This document shows positions 25,001-40,000 of a DNA stretch of 64,000 nucleotides, piece after piece; position 1 is the first letter of the stretch, and each line of letters begins with the position of its first letter. This stretch comes from Alcanivorax sp. S71-1-4 (GTDB lineage: Bacteria > Pseudomonadota > Gammaproteobacteria > Pseudomonadales > Alcanivoracaceae). A model generated the notes under the pieces. It searched no databases, had not been told where the DNA came from, and saw only the letters and a program-made list of their open reading frames with translations. The position numbers were made by a program, and so were the translations under genes. The stretch covers positions 103,623 through 167,622 of the forward strand of contig NZ_AQOR01000007.1 of assembly GCF_009846755.1 (NCBI RefSeq). The letters run 5' to 3'.

Positions 25001-28000
25001 CTGGAGGATGTCAGTCTCTGGCTGGGCAGCCTGCCGCTGACGCTGCGCAGCGTGGCGGTCAGCGATGACGATCCACGTGCGGTGATCTACACGGCGGACA
25101 CGCCGCCCCTGCCGGTGGCGGGGCAGTACGACCTCACACTGCGCGCATTGCGCACGGACATGCCCGAATACGCCACGCGCGCCGGCGCCGTCACGGTTGA
25201 TGCGCGACTGGTCTTGCAGGCCGCCACGCCGCGTTGGGGCCAGTTGTCCGGTGGCGATGTGATCACGCTGACCGGCGAAGGGTTTGAGCCGGGCAACTCC
25301 GTGGCAGATGGCATGCAGGTCAGCATCGGCGGTGTGCCGGCGCGGGCAGTGCAGGTGCCGGCCCATGACCGCATGCTGGTCACGGTGCCGGCGGGCGCAC
25401 CAGGTCGCACCGATATCCGTGTGCAGCATCGCAATGGCCAGAGCGCCGTGCTGGCGGATGCCTGGGGCTACGGCCTGCGGCAACTGGCGCACAGCCAGCC
25501 GTCGCGTATTTACCCGACCGACATTCACCTGGACCTGGCCAGCGGCGTGGCGGTGACCACCACCGGCCTGTTCCCGTACAGCGAACCGAATATCGTCAAC
25601 GTACTCGGTGCCGAGGTGCCGGATGCCTACCGGCTGGCAACCTTCGATGTGCAGCGCCACGACCGACTGCCGCTGGCTGGCGGCGTCTCCTCTGTCGTCG
25701 CCACCGGGCGGCCTTACGCGGAAATGGCTCGCTGGCTGACGGCCGGCCAATTGGCGCCGAGCCTGGATTGCTTCCTGACACCTGACCACTGCGAAGAACA
25801 TCGCAGCGAAGAAGAAATTGCCCTGTACGAACGCAGCAGCGGCACCCGCTATGTCACCAGCACCGACTCCGTGCAATTGCAGTGGCTGGAAGAAATCGAG
25901 CAGGGTGTGACGCGGCAACGGCTGTACCTGGCCAGTGGCGCGGGCGGCGTGGCGCGTTTCAATGCCGATGATCTTAACGGCGTGCAACTGACCAGCCAGA
26001 TATTCGCCGGCAGCGGTGAAGGTGTGGCGGCCATGGTGAAAGGCGGTGACGCGGTGTATGCCGCCACCTTCGGCCTGGACCCGGGCGATGCCAACCCGAA
26101 CGAATGCGCCGGGCATTCTTCCGGCGACCAGACCCGTGCGCTGCCGTTGCGGACATATGGTTTCCAGGTGCCGGAAGACCCGGTGCTGATGGGCCAGCTG
26201 GACGACGTGCCCAGTGGCTACCGTTTGCGCCGCCAGGGCCAGTGGCTGCTGGTGGCGGGGAATATGAATACCGGCCGTGGCCCGCAACCGGACTGCCCCT
26301 GGACCTTCGAATCCGCCACGCTTGGCCAGGGTTCATCCGGCAATACCGTGCAACTGCTGGATATCTTTGATCCGCTGCTGCGCCAGAGCCTGGTGTTCGA
26401 TGATGTGGTGCACGACGCACTGCTGTATGGCCGTTATGTCTTCGCAGCGGTGGGCGAATCGCTGCAAGTGGTGCACCGTGACCGCACCGAAGAACGGGCG
26501 CGTATTGATTTCGCGGCGGAGCAACCGTCCACGGGCAACGCCCTGGCGCTGCGCCGTTTCGGCCAGCTGCTGGTGGTTTCTTCCGAAACCGGCCTGTATG
26601 CGGTGGATATCCGCGATCCGATGGCACCGACAGTGCTGTCCGCCGGTAACGTCGAGCGTGCCGAGCAGGTCGAAGTATTCCGCGATCGCTTGATCGTGGC
26701 CTCCGGCACCGAAGGCATACGTGCCTTTGAGCTACCTGGCACCTTTGTCACCGCAGCGAGCATGCTGGATACCGCCGCACGTTATGCCGGCACGGACGAT
26801 ATCGACGTGCTGGATGTTCAGGCACCGCTGACGCTCGATTTCAACGAAGCTGTCGAGCTGGCGTCGCTACAGGAAGCGGACGCGTTATCGCTGGTGAACG
26901 TCTCGACCGGCGAAGCCGTACCGCTTCAGATTATTGACAGCGTTGCCGACGAACAAAGTACCGGCGTGCTGTCGGTCACCCTGGATTTCGCACGGCAGGC
27001 GGGCGAGCGCTATCGCCTGGCAGTACATCAATTGCGTAATCTGCGTGGTGGCGATCTGTGGCTGCCGTTCAGTGCCGAATTCCGCCTGGCCAGTGAAACG
27101 CAATCGCAACCAGAGATTCTCGACGTAACCGGCGGTGTGCGCCATCGGGGCGATGACAGCCCGGTCCTGATTCATGGCGAAGGCTTCTCTGCCAGTGCAT
27201 CGGTACGCATCAACGGCATGCCGGTCAGCAGCCTGTACCTGGACGCGCAGACATTGCAGATTCCCGCCGGCGCGCTGGACATGCTGCCGCTGAACCCGGG
27301 CATGCACCACCTGACCGTCGCCGACGGCGAACTGGTGGCCCACGCCCCCGGCGCCATCGTGCTGGGTGACACGCCGCAGGGTGTGGACCTGACGCTGTCA
27401 CCCGACAGCGCTGATACCGCCGGCGGCTATCTGGTCAGCATTCAGGCTGGCCGCGATGTGATTCTGCCAGGCAGCCGCGTGGTCTTGCGCTCGCGCACCA
27501 GCGATCTGGAACTCAGCACGCTGTTCACCCCGGAAGGCGCGGAAATCGTCGACCTGCACGATGACGTCGTGGACCTGCGCAGCTTCACGTTCTGGCTGCC
27601 CGGTGTGGTAACGCCGGATGTGTTTGCCGTGTTCCTGCGCAGTGGCGAACGCGAACTGTACGTTGGCGATTTTTCCTATCAACTGCCGGCGGGACGCCCA
27701 CTCGACCTGCCGAACTACCCGCCGATGACACTGGGCGCCGCGCTCAATGATCAGCACCTGCTTTATGTGGGCGTCGCCGACGGACAGAAACCCAATGCCG
27801 GCAACCGCTTCCTGATGGAAGCCGGTATCGAGATCTACGATGTCACTCTCAGCGAGCGTCCAGTGCGTCTCGCGCAACTGACGACTGAAGGCGGCGTGAC
27901 GGGTCTGGCACTCAGCGGCAATGTGCTCTGGGCTGCGGCCTCGGAGCAGGGGCTGTTGCAGATTGCCGTCAGCGATCCAGCGCAGCCCTTGCTGGTGCGC

Positions 28001-31000
28001 ACGGAAGCCGTCCCCGGTTATCGCGTCACCGATGTAGACCACGATGCTGGCCGTGGCTGGCTGGCCATGGCGGCGGCCTCGGACCTGGGCACTGGTTTCG
28101 TGCGCATTATCGATACCGCGTCGGATTATCTGGCGTCACCGACCGGCGTGACGCCGATTGCCTTCGCCGAAGGCGAGCGGGCCGGACAGCCCGTGGATGT
28201 GGCCTGGCTGGGCGATACGCTGTATGTGCTGCTGGTGCGGGGCACTGGCAACGATCAATCGCTGGCGCTGGCCACTGTGCCCGATGTCACCGATCTGGCA
28301 TCGATGACAGTACAGCCGTTGGCACAAAGCGCGGTGGGCGAACAGTTGCCGGGCTTGCTGGTGCAGCATGGCCAGGTGCTGGTGTCCAGCGGTGGCCGGC
28401 TGACCAGTTACGGCTGGCAGCAGGATGAGGAAAGCTGGCAACCGGATTACTGGTCCGATATCACCGCCGGCAGTGGTGTGTTGACGCGTATTGACGGCAG
28501 CATTCTGGTCGGCGGCCATCGTGGCTTGCAGACCACTCGTCAGCCGAATCTGTCTGTCAGCGGTGTCACCCCGGCGGACGGCAGTGTGCTGGGCCAAGGG
28601 CAGTCGGTACGGATTCGTTTCTCCGATCTGATCAATACCGACATCGTTGCGTCGGCGGTCACACTTAATGACGACCAGGGCCAGGATGTGTCGGGCAATG
28701 TGTCGCTTGAAGCGGTCAATACGTTGCGCGGTGGCTACATCGAATTGATCCCGCATCTCGCCGGTGACACCACCCTGCATGTGGCGGTCAACGACACCCT
28801 GCGTTCGCTGGATGGCCGCCTGTTGCAACAGCCGGTGAGTTTCAGCTTCCCGTACCGCGATGCGATGCCGCTGCATATTGAACGTGTTGCCAACGCAGCG
28901 TCCGACCGGCCATTTGTCCATGCCGAAGGCGGCGAGCGTGTCGTCATTCATGGCAGCGGCTTCGGCCAGAACGCTGCGGCGCTGTCAGTGCAGGTCGGCC
29001 AGGCCCTGCTGGGTGCCGAGGCCATTGTCCAGATCAGCGACCGTCAGATCGAACTGGAACTGCCGCCACTGCATCTGGGCGCGCAATCGCTGGCGGCTAC
29101 GGTCACCGTGCGACGCGACACCCTGCACGCGCGGCTCGACGGCGCGCTGGTGATCGTGCCGCGCCTGGAGATTGTCAGCATCAATCCGCACACCGGTCCG
29201 CCGAAAGGCGGCAACTGGCTGGAGATCGTTGGCCGTGGTTTCCATTCTGGTGTGGTGGTGACCGTGGGCGGTCGACAGGCCGGCAATCTGGAACTGCTGT
29301 CGGCCAATCGCCTGCGCGTGCGGGTGCCTGGCGGCGCCTTCGGTTATGCACAGGTGGCAGTGGAAAGCGCGTTCTTTGATGACGAGCATGCCTATTCGCC
29401 ACAGGATTATTTCTACGCCGGCAGTGCCACGGGCACGACGGCCCTGCCGGACGACCGGCCCAGCCCGGTGGCGGCCATCGCCGCTGGCGAACAACTGATC
29501 TATGCCGTCACCGGCGGCAGTTATGACCTCGAGGATCAGGATGGCCGCGTATTGCGGCGCCTGAACAGCGCGGTGGCGCGGCTGATCGTGGTCGATACCG
29601 CCGATGCCGTGCGCCCGCAGGTACTGGAAAAGGCGCTGGCGGACGAGACCGTGCCGTACTTCCACGAAGTGCACGGCGGCCTGCCCGAGACCAACGGCTT
29701 CGTGGATATCGCCCGTGATGGCCGCGATCTGTATGTGGTCGGTGGCCACCGCGTGTTCCACTTCGATGTGACGGTGCCGAGTGACCCGATCCTGATCAGC
29801 GAAGTGCCGCTGAATGAAATCGTTGGCGGGCAGACACTGGATGCGCGCCTGCGTGCCGTGGTGGCAGACAATGGCCTGGTGTACACGGCCAGCAGCATCG
29901 GCATTCATGTGTTGCGTCGCGACGAATTCGGTGAACTGCGCGTGCTGAAACATATCGACCGGCTGGCCCTGGGCGGCACACCGGACCGGCTGGTGCTCGC
30001 CAACGACCGGCTCTGGTTCAGCATGGAAATCGGTCGCCGCGTGGCAGCGGTGGAACTGCTCAGTGGCCGTTACGATCTGGTTGCGGATGTACCGACGGTC
30101 GATGCCGGTGGCACGCGCTTCCGTCCGCGTGACCTGCTTGTGCACGGCGACACCGTGCTGGTGTCCACCGGCGAACGCGGCTCAGTGGTGGCCTATGAAC
30201 TCGACGGCCAGGGCGGCGCCCGCTTCGCCGCTGAACGGCCACTGACCTATCTGCTGCGCAACGGCGCACTGAGCGCCGGCCGCATGACGTTGGTAGGTCA
30301 GACGCTGCACGTGGCGGCAGGGCAGGGCGACCTGCAACTGTACGATATCAGCGACTGGCTCGCGCACCGCTTCAGCGACGCCCCGCCGCTGCGGCATTAT
30401 TTTGCCGTAACCGGCGACGTCAACAGCCTGCATGTGACGGCACGGGCGGTCTACGTTGGCGCGGCGTTCCCCTATATCAACGGCGCACCGGGCGAAAATC
30501 CGGTCAGCGATCTGCAAGCGGTACAGCAACTGGGCGGCAGCGTCAGTGCACTGGAAAACAGCTTGCTGATGGTGATGTCGCACACCCCGGATGCAGAATC
30601 CGCGCACCCGGCCGGCGAGCCGGTCAGCGTGTCATTCAACCGCCTGCTTGATCCGTCGCAGTTCAGCGCCGGTGCGCCGCCACTGCTGGACGTGCTGCAT
30701 AACGGCGCGCCGGTGTCCGGCGCCCTGTCGCACGAAGTGACGGGCGAAGGCAGTCGTCTGGTGTTCCGCCCCGCGCAACCGTTCCAGGCCGGCCAGCGTT
30801 ACCACGTCCGGCTGAGCGCGGGCACCCGTGATCTGCACGGGGCCACGCTGGAGCATGAATACAGTTTCCGCTTTGTCGCTGCGGCAGGGCAGCGCCCGCT
30901 GTTCGACAGCATTGATCTGGACAGCGGCAGTTGGCGCGGCGGGGAGGAAATCTCGCTGTTCGGTAGCGGCTTCGACAGCGACACGATGATCCGCATCGGC

Positions 31001-34000
31001 GACATCGTACTCACGAGCGACGATTTCCTGTTGCTGACCGCCAATGAAATCCGCTTCCGCCTGCCGGCGCTGGCCGGTGCACCCGGCAGTAACCTCCCGG
31101 TGGCGATACAGATCATCAACGGTGGCCTGACCACCACCGTGACAGCAACCATCACCTACGTGACCGACCCGAGTATCGAAGCCATTGGTGCGTTCGATCC
31201 CGTGGCCCGGACACTGGACCCGGCGCTGGTGCGCTTTGGCTTTGGCGACAGCCGCCTGATCGCCGTGCAGGGCCAGGGCATTGCCGACAGCACCCGCGTG
31301 CTGGTGGCGGGCGCGCCGGCACGTGAACTGCAACGGGTGCGTCATGATCGCCTGGTGTTCCGCCTGCCGGATAACCAGATCGGCCCGGTGCCCGTCACGC
31401 TCTACAACCAGCCGGACCGCACCGATGCGGTGACCAGCGAGCAATTGGCGATTGATTTCATCGCCAGTGCGCAACTCGATGGCCGCCTGAGTGTCCGCGA
31501 CGAAGACCGCATCGCCCTGGCCCAGCCGACAGGCTGGGGCCTGTATGCCGGCAATGGCGCCGCCTTGCCGCAACTGATTTCGCAAGTTGATCTGGGCAGC
31601 CAACTGCGAGCCAACGAACAGATTTCAGCGCTGGCGTTGCAGGGGGCCAATGCGCTGGCGCTGACCAGTGCTGGTCGGCTGTTTGTCCACGATCTGAGCA
31701 ACCCGCTGATGCCGCGCCTGCGTCACCAGTGGGACAATCCCGAGCAACGCGCGCTCAGTACGCCGTTGCTGCACGGCAATGTGATGCTGCTGCGTGACAC
31801 GCAGCACTTCCTGCTTGGCACCTTGGCGCCGTTTGCATTGGCACCGCACGACGCGCCGGGCCTGCGCGATGCCGTGCTGACCGCGCGCGGTGTCTACCTG
31901 CTGTTTGCCGACCGGGTGGAATACCGTCTGTTGTCCGACCCGGATGCCGTGGCCGAAAGCTACCCGCTGCTGATGCTGAACCCGGCGCGCCTGCAATGGC
32001 GCGACGCGCGCCTGCTGGTGATCGGTGCCGGCGAACTGGAAGTGTTCGATACCCATTTCCCGGCCTCGGACCTGCGCGCCGGGCTGGGTATTGCCAGCTT
32101 GCCGGGCTTGCAGGATGCGGCGCTCAACGGCGAACTGCTCGCGGTGCTGACTCAGAGCGGCGCCAGCAACCGCCGCATCGCGCTGTACGATATCGGGCCG
32201 CACGCGGGCAACTACGTACTGCGCAGCGATTATGTCGCCAGCGTGCGCGCCACCGGCGGCGGCAACTGGCAACCGCAAGGCGGGCTGCGCTATCGCGGCG
32301 ACCGGCTCGAGTGGCACAGCGGTAATGCGCTGTGGGCGGCGTCCGTGCCGCTGGATAACCTCTGGCGTGTGGGCCCGTCGCCCATCGATGGCCCGCGTCA
32401 GGAACTGTTTGCGAACAAGACCGGCCGCACCGAAAGTTGGCACGCAGTCGGGCTGGATGTCAGCGATACCGATGCGGCCGTGCCGCTCATGGGCTATCAA
32501 CGCAACCTGGGCGACAGCCTGCGCTTTACCCTGCATGGCGACAATTACCAGCAGGGCGAGCGTTACCGGATTGCGCTCAGTGATACACCACTGTTGTCCA
32601 TTGCCGGCGGGGCAGTGCAGTTCGATATGCCCTGGCACCTGGATGCCGCACCGCTGTTTGGTTTCGACACGCCGCAACTGACCGGCCTGACACCGGCCAG
32701 CGCCCTCACCGGGCGCCCGGTGACGCTGGCGCTGAGTGGCCAGCATCTGGACAACGTGACGGCGCTGCGCATCGGCAACGATCTGTTCGGGCCGGCGGAC
32801 TGGCAGGTCAACGCCGACGGCAACCTGCTGCAACTCACCGTGACGCTGTACGAACCCGGCCTGCATACCGTGGTGGCGACGCTGGCCGATGGCGATGCAC
32901 AGGTGCTGCCCGGCTCACTCATCGTGACCCAGGCGCTGCGCGTGGATGACATCAGCAGTGCAAAAACACCGGCCAATACTGTCAGCGATACACGTGCCAC
33001 CGATATCACCGTGACGGGTGCGGGTTTTGAAGGTGATCTGCGCGTCCACCTGCTGCGCACGGCACAACAGGAGCAGCCGACAGACAGCAATCGCGTCGCG
33101 TTCAGCCGCCCGGCGGGCAGCACGCAATTGCACCTGCAAACGCGGGGCGGTGTGCCCGGTGAAACATTGCAGCTTGTGGTGATCCGCGAGGCCACCGATG
33201 AAATCCTGCTGGCCAGCGAGGCGCAGTGGCTGACGGTGGTCGATGACACCCTGCCGGAGGTCGCACTGGCGCAACGCCCGGCCTATATGACGCCGCTGGA
33301 ACTGCTCGCCAATGAAGCCATCACGGTCAGTGGTTTCAGTGTGCTGCGCACGCCGCTGGATTACAGCAGCCAGCCTGCCCAGGACGTCAGCAGTGAATTC
33401 ACGCTGCAACAGCTTGCCCCGGCACGCTGGCAGTTGCGCCTGCGCGATGGTCATACGCTGTCGCACAACGGCTACTACGATTTCAGCCTGACCGGCATCG
33501 CCGATACCGCCGGCAACGCCGCCTCCGGCAAATACTATGGCAGCACCGGCTCCACGCCGCTGGCCGATCCCGCCTTTACGCAATCGCCAGTGGCCGGCGA
33601 GGCGCGTTTCCGTTTTGTCGCCAACGATACGCTGGCACCGCGCAACCTGCGTCTGCAGATCGTCAGCGAAAGCGGCCGCAGCGTACCGGCTACCCCCGTT
33701 ACTCTGGCAGTGGCACTGACCCGTGGCCGCGAGTACGGCCTGCAACTGCTGGCCGAAGATAATTATGGCGCGCCAGTGCAGCACCGTTACCGCCTCTCCA
33801 GCCATTACCCCGGCCAGTACAGCAGCGGCTATGTGGGCACCGGCAATGACGGGCGGCTGACGCAGCGCATTCTGGAAGATTTCCAGCGCTTTGAACTGGT
33901 GAGCGAGAGCCGCGATGCGCAAGGCAATATCGCGCACGGCGGTTTCGAGGCCCTGCTGCGCGATCCGCAAATTGAACTGGCGGCCTTCCACACCGACCCG

Positions 34001-37000
34001 GACGAGCCGGAAGAAGCGGTGCGCACCGTGCTGCATTACCGCATCAGCGGCGATGTGGACATGCTCAACAGCCTGCAGATGCGCGTGACCGATCTGGCCT
34101 CCGTGGCACCGATGAACGCCATGGAAGGGCTGATGCTCGCCGCCGACGGACAGAGCGTGACCGGCAGCCGTAGTTTCCTTAATCCGAAGATCCGCGAGAT
34201 CGCACCAGAGCTGGCCGGGCAAACGGATATCCCGGTGCCGGTTTATCTCGATGCCACCTTCGGTTTCAGCGGTGAAAAACGCATGACAGCGAGTTACACC
34301 CTGTACCGCGACCGCACGCCGCCGACGCTGTCGATTGTGTCGCCGCAGGACGGTGATTTCATCGCCTTCGATGAACGCACTGATGTGCTGATCCAGGCGT
34401 TCGACAAGTACGGCATCGAGCAGGTGGAAGTGAGCCGCGATGGTGGCGCCTGGATAACGCTGGACGATCCGCGCCGCTACAGCTTCACCGTCAGCGCCGA
34501 GGAGTTTGCCGAAGGCGTGGTGCCGCAGGTACAGATCGCCGTGCGCGCCAGCGACCCGAACGGCAATGTCACCACCGACGGCATTACGTTGCGTGCCTAC
34601 GATCCCAGCGAAGGCGCGCCGGAAGTCGCCATTCTTGCACCACGCAACGGCGACACCTTCTACGAAAACGAAGCGGTGACCTTTGAGCTGGCGCTGCGCC
34701 AGGTCACCTCGGCACAACTGTGCCTGGATGTGGGCGGTGAACCCGCCGCGCCGGAAGACTGCGTCGCCGTCACGCGTGCACCGGAAGACGACGAGCGTCG
34801 CTTCGTCACACTGCGCCTGCCGCGCACCGGCGAAGACATCGTCGTGATCGCGCGCGTACAGTCCGGCTCCCTGAAAGGCTATGCCTTCCTCAACGTGCGC
34901 GCCGACGATGGCCTGAGCCATGTCCCCGCATGGCAGGTGACGCCATCGCAGCGTGTGCTGGCCGGCACCGGCCTGCGCCTGCGCGCCGATGCACCGCTGG
35001 ACATGGTGGATTTCAGCGCGGCGTCGACACTGGATTACCGCGACCCCGACGGCGCAGCGCCGGTATCGCTTCCCATGGCCGGGCTCGACAGCTGGCAGCC
35101 GGTAATGGTACAGGGCGAACAACTGCGCATTGACGCAACACTGCGCGATCGCGCCGACAACAGCGCCACCGACAGCCGCACGCTGCAAAAGCTGCCCTTC
35201 TTCACCGGCGAGCAACAGACATTTTGGCAGAGCCAGCCGGGCGAAACATTGCAGACGCTGGTGCACGCACCCGCCACGGGTACAGTCTGGGCAGTGCGCG
35301 ATGCGCAAGGCGTGGCCCTTTATGCGGCGACAGCATTGGTAGGCCGCCTGCCGGATGGCGCGGAACTCATCAGTTTGCACGCCAGTGGCAACACCCTGTA
35401 TGCAGAGATCGAGTTGCAAGCGCAACGCTATGTGCAGCGTTATCTCAATCAGGGCTCACAGTGGCTCGACGCAGGCCGGCAACCGCTGGCCGGTGAGGTG
35501 CTGGCGGCGCACGGCAATATGCTGTGGGTCAGCCTGCAGCAGGCGGTGGAACTGCTGATCTTCAATGGGCCGGGTGAGGGCACCCCGGTGGCCGGCCTGG
35601 CGCTGCGCGAAACGATCCGCGACGCCGTCACGCGCCAGGATCATCTGCTGGTGCTGACCGACAGCGGCATCACCGAAATCGCGCTGGATATCGGCCAGGC
35701 GCCGGCGCTGGCCAGCGTCGCCGAGCATGCCGCGGTGGCGTTTGGTGTCGAGCGTTTTGATGGCCTGGCGGTGCAGCAGGATGTGCTGTGGGCCTGGCAG
35801 GGACAGACCCTGGTACCGCTGCGCACATTGCCGGCGGGCGCCGGCTGGGCGGCCGGTGAGGCCCTGACGATGCCGGCGCCGGTACAGCAGGTTCTCGCAG
35901 ACGGCAGCCTGCTTCGTGTGTTGACCGGCAGTGGTGCGCAACGTGAGTGGGCATTGCTGGAGCAGGGCGAAGTGGTTGGCCTGTTGCCGGACAATGGCGC
36001 ACCGGGTGTGTCGAGTGCCAGCGCCTGGATACAGCCACAGACCGACGCGAGTGGTGAAACAGTGCTGGTGGCGCGCGCAGTGGATCGTCAGTTGGCTGCA
36101 CCGGTACCGCTAATGGACGTCGCGGCGTCAGCAACGGGCGTGCAGGTACAGGTCAGTGGTCTGGATGCGCGGCGCATAGAGGCCGTCTTTACGCGCACCG
36201 ATGGCGGAATCGTGCCGGCGCGTCTGCAACGCCTGGAACGCGTGGTGGACGAGCTGACGTATGTCTGGTGGCTGGATGCCGCTGACCTCAGTGAGGGCGA
36301 CGCCCTGACGCTGACACTGCAACAGGCCGGGCGCAGTGACAGTCTGTCGCTGATCGTGCCCGCCGCAGGGACACCGGCCACCGCGCAGGCGCTTCCGGCC
36401 TCGGGCACCGTGCTGGCGCTATCGGCAGACGTGCCGGTGCAGATGCCTGTGACTGCGCCTGCCCAGACCGCCTCGGCGACCTGGCAAGCCGAAGACGTGC
36501 TCGCCGGCGTGGCGCGCATGGCGCTGTTCGAAAACGCCGACGGTGAGGCGCGCGCCTGGCAGTGGGCGCGTGCGGCCGCCACACCGGCCAGCGGCGTGGT
36601 GACCTTCCGCCTCAATGACACTACGGTGGCAACGCACACCGTGGCTGCGAGTGACGTCAGCGGCGAGGGCATCCAGGCCACGCTGCTCAGCCCGGCCAAT
36701 AACAGCAGTTTCCGTTCTGGCGACGCGATGCCGATCGAATATCGCGTCAGCGATGCATCGGCGCGCGCACTGAAGCACGTCGAGATCAGCCTGCTGGATT
36801 TCAACGGTAACCTGATCCAGAGCACCCGCCTCGCCAATGCGGCGGGCCGTCTGGCCTGGCTGTTGCCGGCGGTGAACCAGCGTGAAGTGTTCACGCTGCG
36901 GCTGCGCGGTTATTTTGGCGAGGCGCACGCCTGGCAGGAAACCACTCTAGGGCTGACGGTGCTGCCGGTACGTGGCATCGCCCAACCTGTGCTGGAGGCA

Positions 37001-40000
37001 CCGTTGCTGGTGCGCGCCGGGGCACAATTCAGCGCCGGCCTGGCCGAGCCGCTGCCGGCAGGCAGCACACAGGTGGTGATCCGTGACGCCTCGGACAACA
37101 CGCTGGCTCGCGGCACGCAGAATGTGTTGCTGCAAGCACCGGCAGCCGGCAGCCGCCTGCGCGTCACGGCCAGCGCGGAGGACGGCCAGGGCAATCACAG
37201 TCAGGTGCAGCGCGCTGTGACCGTCCTGCCCGGTTACGACTGGCAGCCCGACGGTACGCTGGTCGCAGATCATTTGTTGCCGGATGTAGACCGTCTGTGG
37301 GTGGCCAATGGCCGTGACTTGCTGGATCGTCAGGGCACCGTGCTGCGCCGCTTCGACGCGCCGCTGACGTCACTGGTCAGCCTGGGCGACCGCCTGCTGG
37401 TCAGCGTGGCCGGGCAGGGCTTCCATGTGCTCGACCCGATCGAGGATTTTGCCTCGGTGGCGACGCAACCACTGGCGGACGATATTCAAAGTGTCACTCG
37501 CTACGGTGAATGGCTGTTTGCACAGGTGGCGGACGGCATCCGTGTGTTCCGCGTCAGCGGCAATACGCTGACACCACAACCGCTGGCCGAGACGCGCCTG
37601 CGTCAGTTGCTGGGCGCGGAACAGATCGTTGCGTTGCGTGCCGATGCACAGGGCCTGCTGGTACTGGATGATAACGGCCTGCATCGCATTACCCGCGACG
37701 GATCGCAATGGACGGCAAGCACATTGCACGTCCTGGCAGGCGGGGTGGCACTGGCCCGCGTTGGTGAGGCGCTGGTGATCGCCGATGATCGCGGCGGCCT
37801 GACACGCCTTGATCGGCGCGGTGCCTTCCGCCTGCCGGCGACGCGTCCCATCGCGGCGCTGGCTGTGGCCGGCACCGATGTGCTGGCGGCCCTGACCGAT
37901 GGCCGCACACTCGCCGTCTTCGACGCCGGCACAGCGGGCACGCTGCAATGGCTGGGTGACTACAGCCTGCCTGCACTGGACGACACGCTGACCGTACAGG
38001 GTGACCGGCTGTACAGCGGTGGTCGCGTGTACCGCTGGCAACAGAGCGGCGCCCCGGTGCCGCTGGCAGACATGATCGCACTGGATACCGTGGTGGCCTC
38101 AGCGGCCCGCGACGGTGAATTCATGCTGGCCGGCGCACTGGCTGGCGCAGGTTATGCGCAACCGTCGGCGGAGGCCGACAGCGGCTGGGCGTTGCGCCAG
38201 CTTGGCGCGCCGTTCACCACGCTGGTGGACAGCGTGGCCTTCTCGGCCACGCAGGATTTTGTGCTCGAACGTGATACCGGATTGCTGCATCGCTATCTGC
38301 CGGGCGCGAGCAAACCGGCGCAGACCGTCAGTCATGCCAAGCGCCTGCCATCGCTGCTGCACAGTAGCGAACATTTCCTGATGGCGGTGGCCGGTGACAG
38401 CCTGCTGATCCACGATCCCGAAGACCTGAATGTGCAGACGGTGTTCACTGTCCTGCCGGGCGACAATATCGTGTCACTGAGCAGCCACGGTGACGTCTTG
38501 TATGTCGCCACCGCCAGCCGGCGCCTGTTCCGCCTCAGCGGCCTGGCGTTGCCTTTGCAGACGCACGACATCCGCCGTACCGACGTGCTGGACGGTGGTG
38601 CGGCACAGTTGGCGAACCTGGCCACCAGCGGCGACCACCTGTTCTTTACGGCCGATGACCAATTGCACCGCCTGGATACCGGCTCCCTGCAGGATACGCT
38701 GGTGCCGCTGGCCGGCACGGTGGACGCACTGACGGTGATGCATGGCCGCCTGTGGGTCGCGCTGCGCGACGGCAGCGACAACCGCCTGATGGCACTCAAC
38801 CCGTTTACGCTCAGCCAGGACGGTCTGCCGTCTCTGCCGCTGCCGGCGCGTGCCCGTTCGCTGGCCAGCAGTGGTGACCGCCTGCTTGTGACGCTACAGG
38901 GCGGTGGCGTGCGTCTGTATGCCGTCAATCTGGCGGACGCCGGTGGCCTGGCCGCGCCGTTGCTGCCCGCGCCGGGCGTGGTGTTCAGTCAGGGCGGCGA
39001 ACTGAGCCTGAGCCTGACCGATACCTTTGCACTCGACAGCGTGCGCTATCTGGTCAACAACCGCGTCGTCGCCGCACGGCACGAAGCGCCGTTCGATGAC
39101 CGGGTGCCGGTGCCGGGCTTCCTGCGCAATGGCCAGCCCTTCTCCGTGATGGCCGAAGCCAGCCGCGCCGACGGCACGGTGGTGCGTTCTGTGCCACGTC
39201 AGGTGCTGTTGCAGGGTGAAGATCTGCCAGTCAACGGTTTCCGTGTCGTGATCACTGCACCCACTGCCGGTGGCGTCAGCCATCTGCCCAAGCCCCTGGA
39301 AGTGCGTGCCGATGTGCTCGACAGCAGCCTGCCGGTGGAGCAGGTGGAGTTTTATCTCTCCGAAACCACCGATGCGTTTGGCGCCTACCAGATCGACGGC
39401 AAACACTACGGCCCGCAGTATGTGATCCGCCGCGACTACGACGAAAGCTACAACGGCCGCTGGCTGAAAGTGCGCGCCATCGACATGTTCGGCAACACCA
39501 CCGAGTCGGCGCCGGTGGCGATCCATCGGGTGCTGGATGCCGATGCACCTCTGATTGGCGGCGTTGCCATCGACGAAGATCATCTGCTGGTATCGCCGGG
39601 CCGTGTGGTGGAAAAACATCCGTTCACACTGCGCGTGCCGGTCAGTGATCCGGGCAGCGGCGTGGAGCAGGCGCTGCTGCGTCGCAACGGCACCATTGTC
39701 GCCGCCCTGTTCAGCGACGGTGATCTGGTCTTTACCGAACGCACGGCGCTGCGTGATGACGTGCTGGATTACAGCGTGGAAGTGACCGACCGTGCGGGCA
39801 ACCCGGCGCAGGCGAACTTCAGCCTGCAAGTGGTGGAAGACACCCGGCCCGTGCCGGTGCTGGTGCAGCCGCCTGTGTCCGTGCTCGAGCAGGGGCCGCT
39901 GAAGCTGATTGTGTCAGCGCAGGACGATGTGGCGCTGCGGCAGGTGCGCGTGAGCTGGGACAGCTTCGCACTGGGGGCGCGTGAATTCAGCGGCCACACC

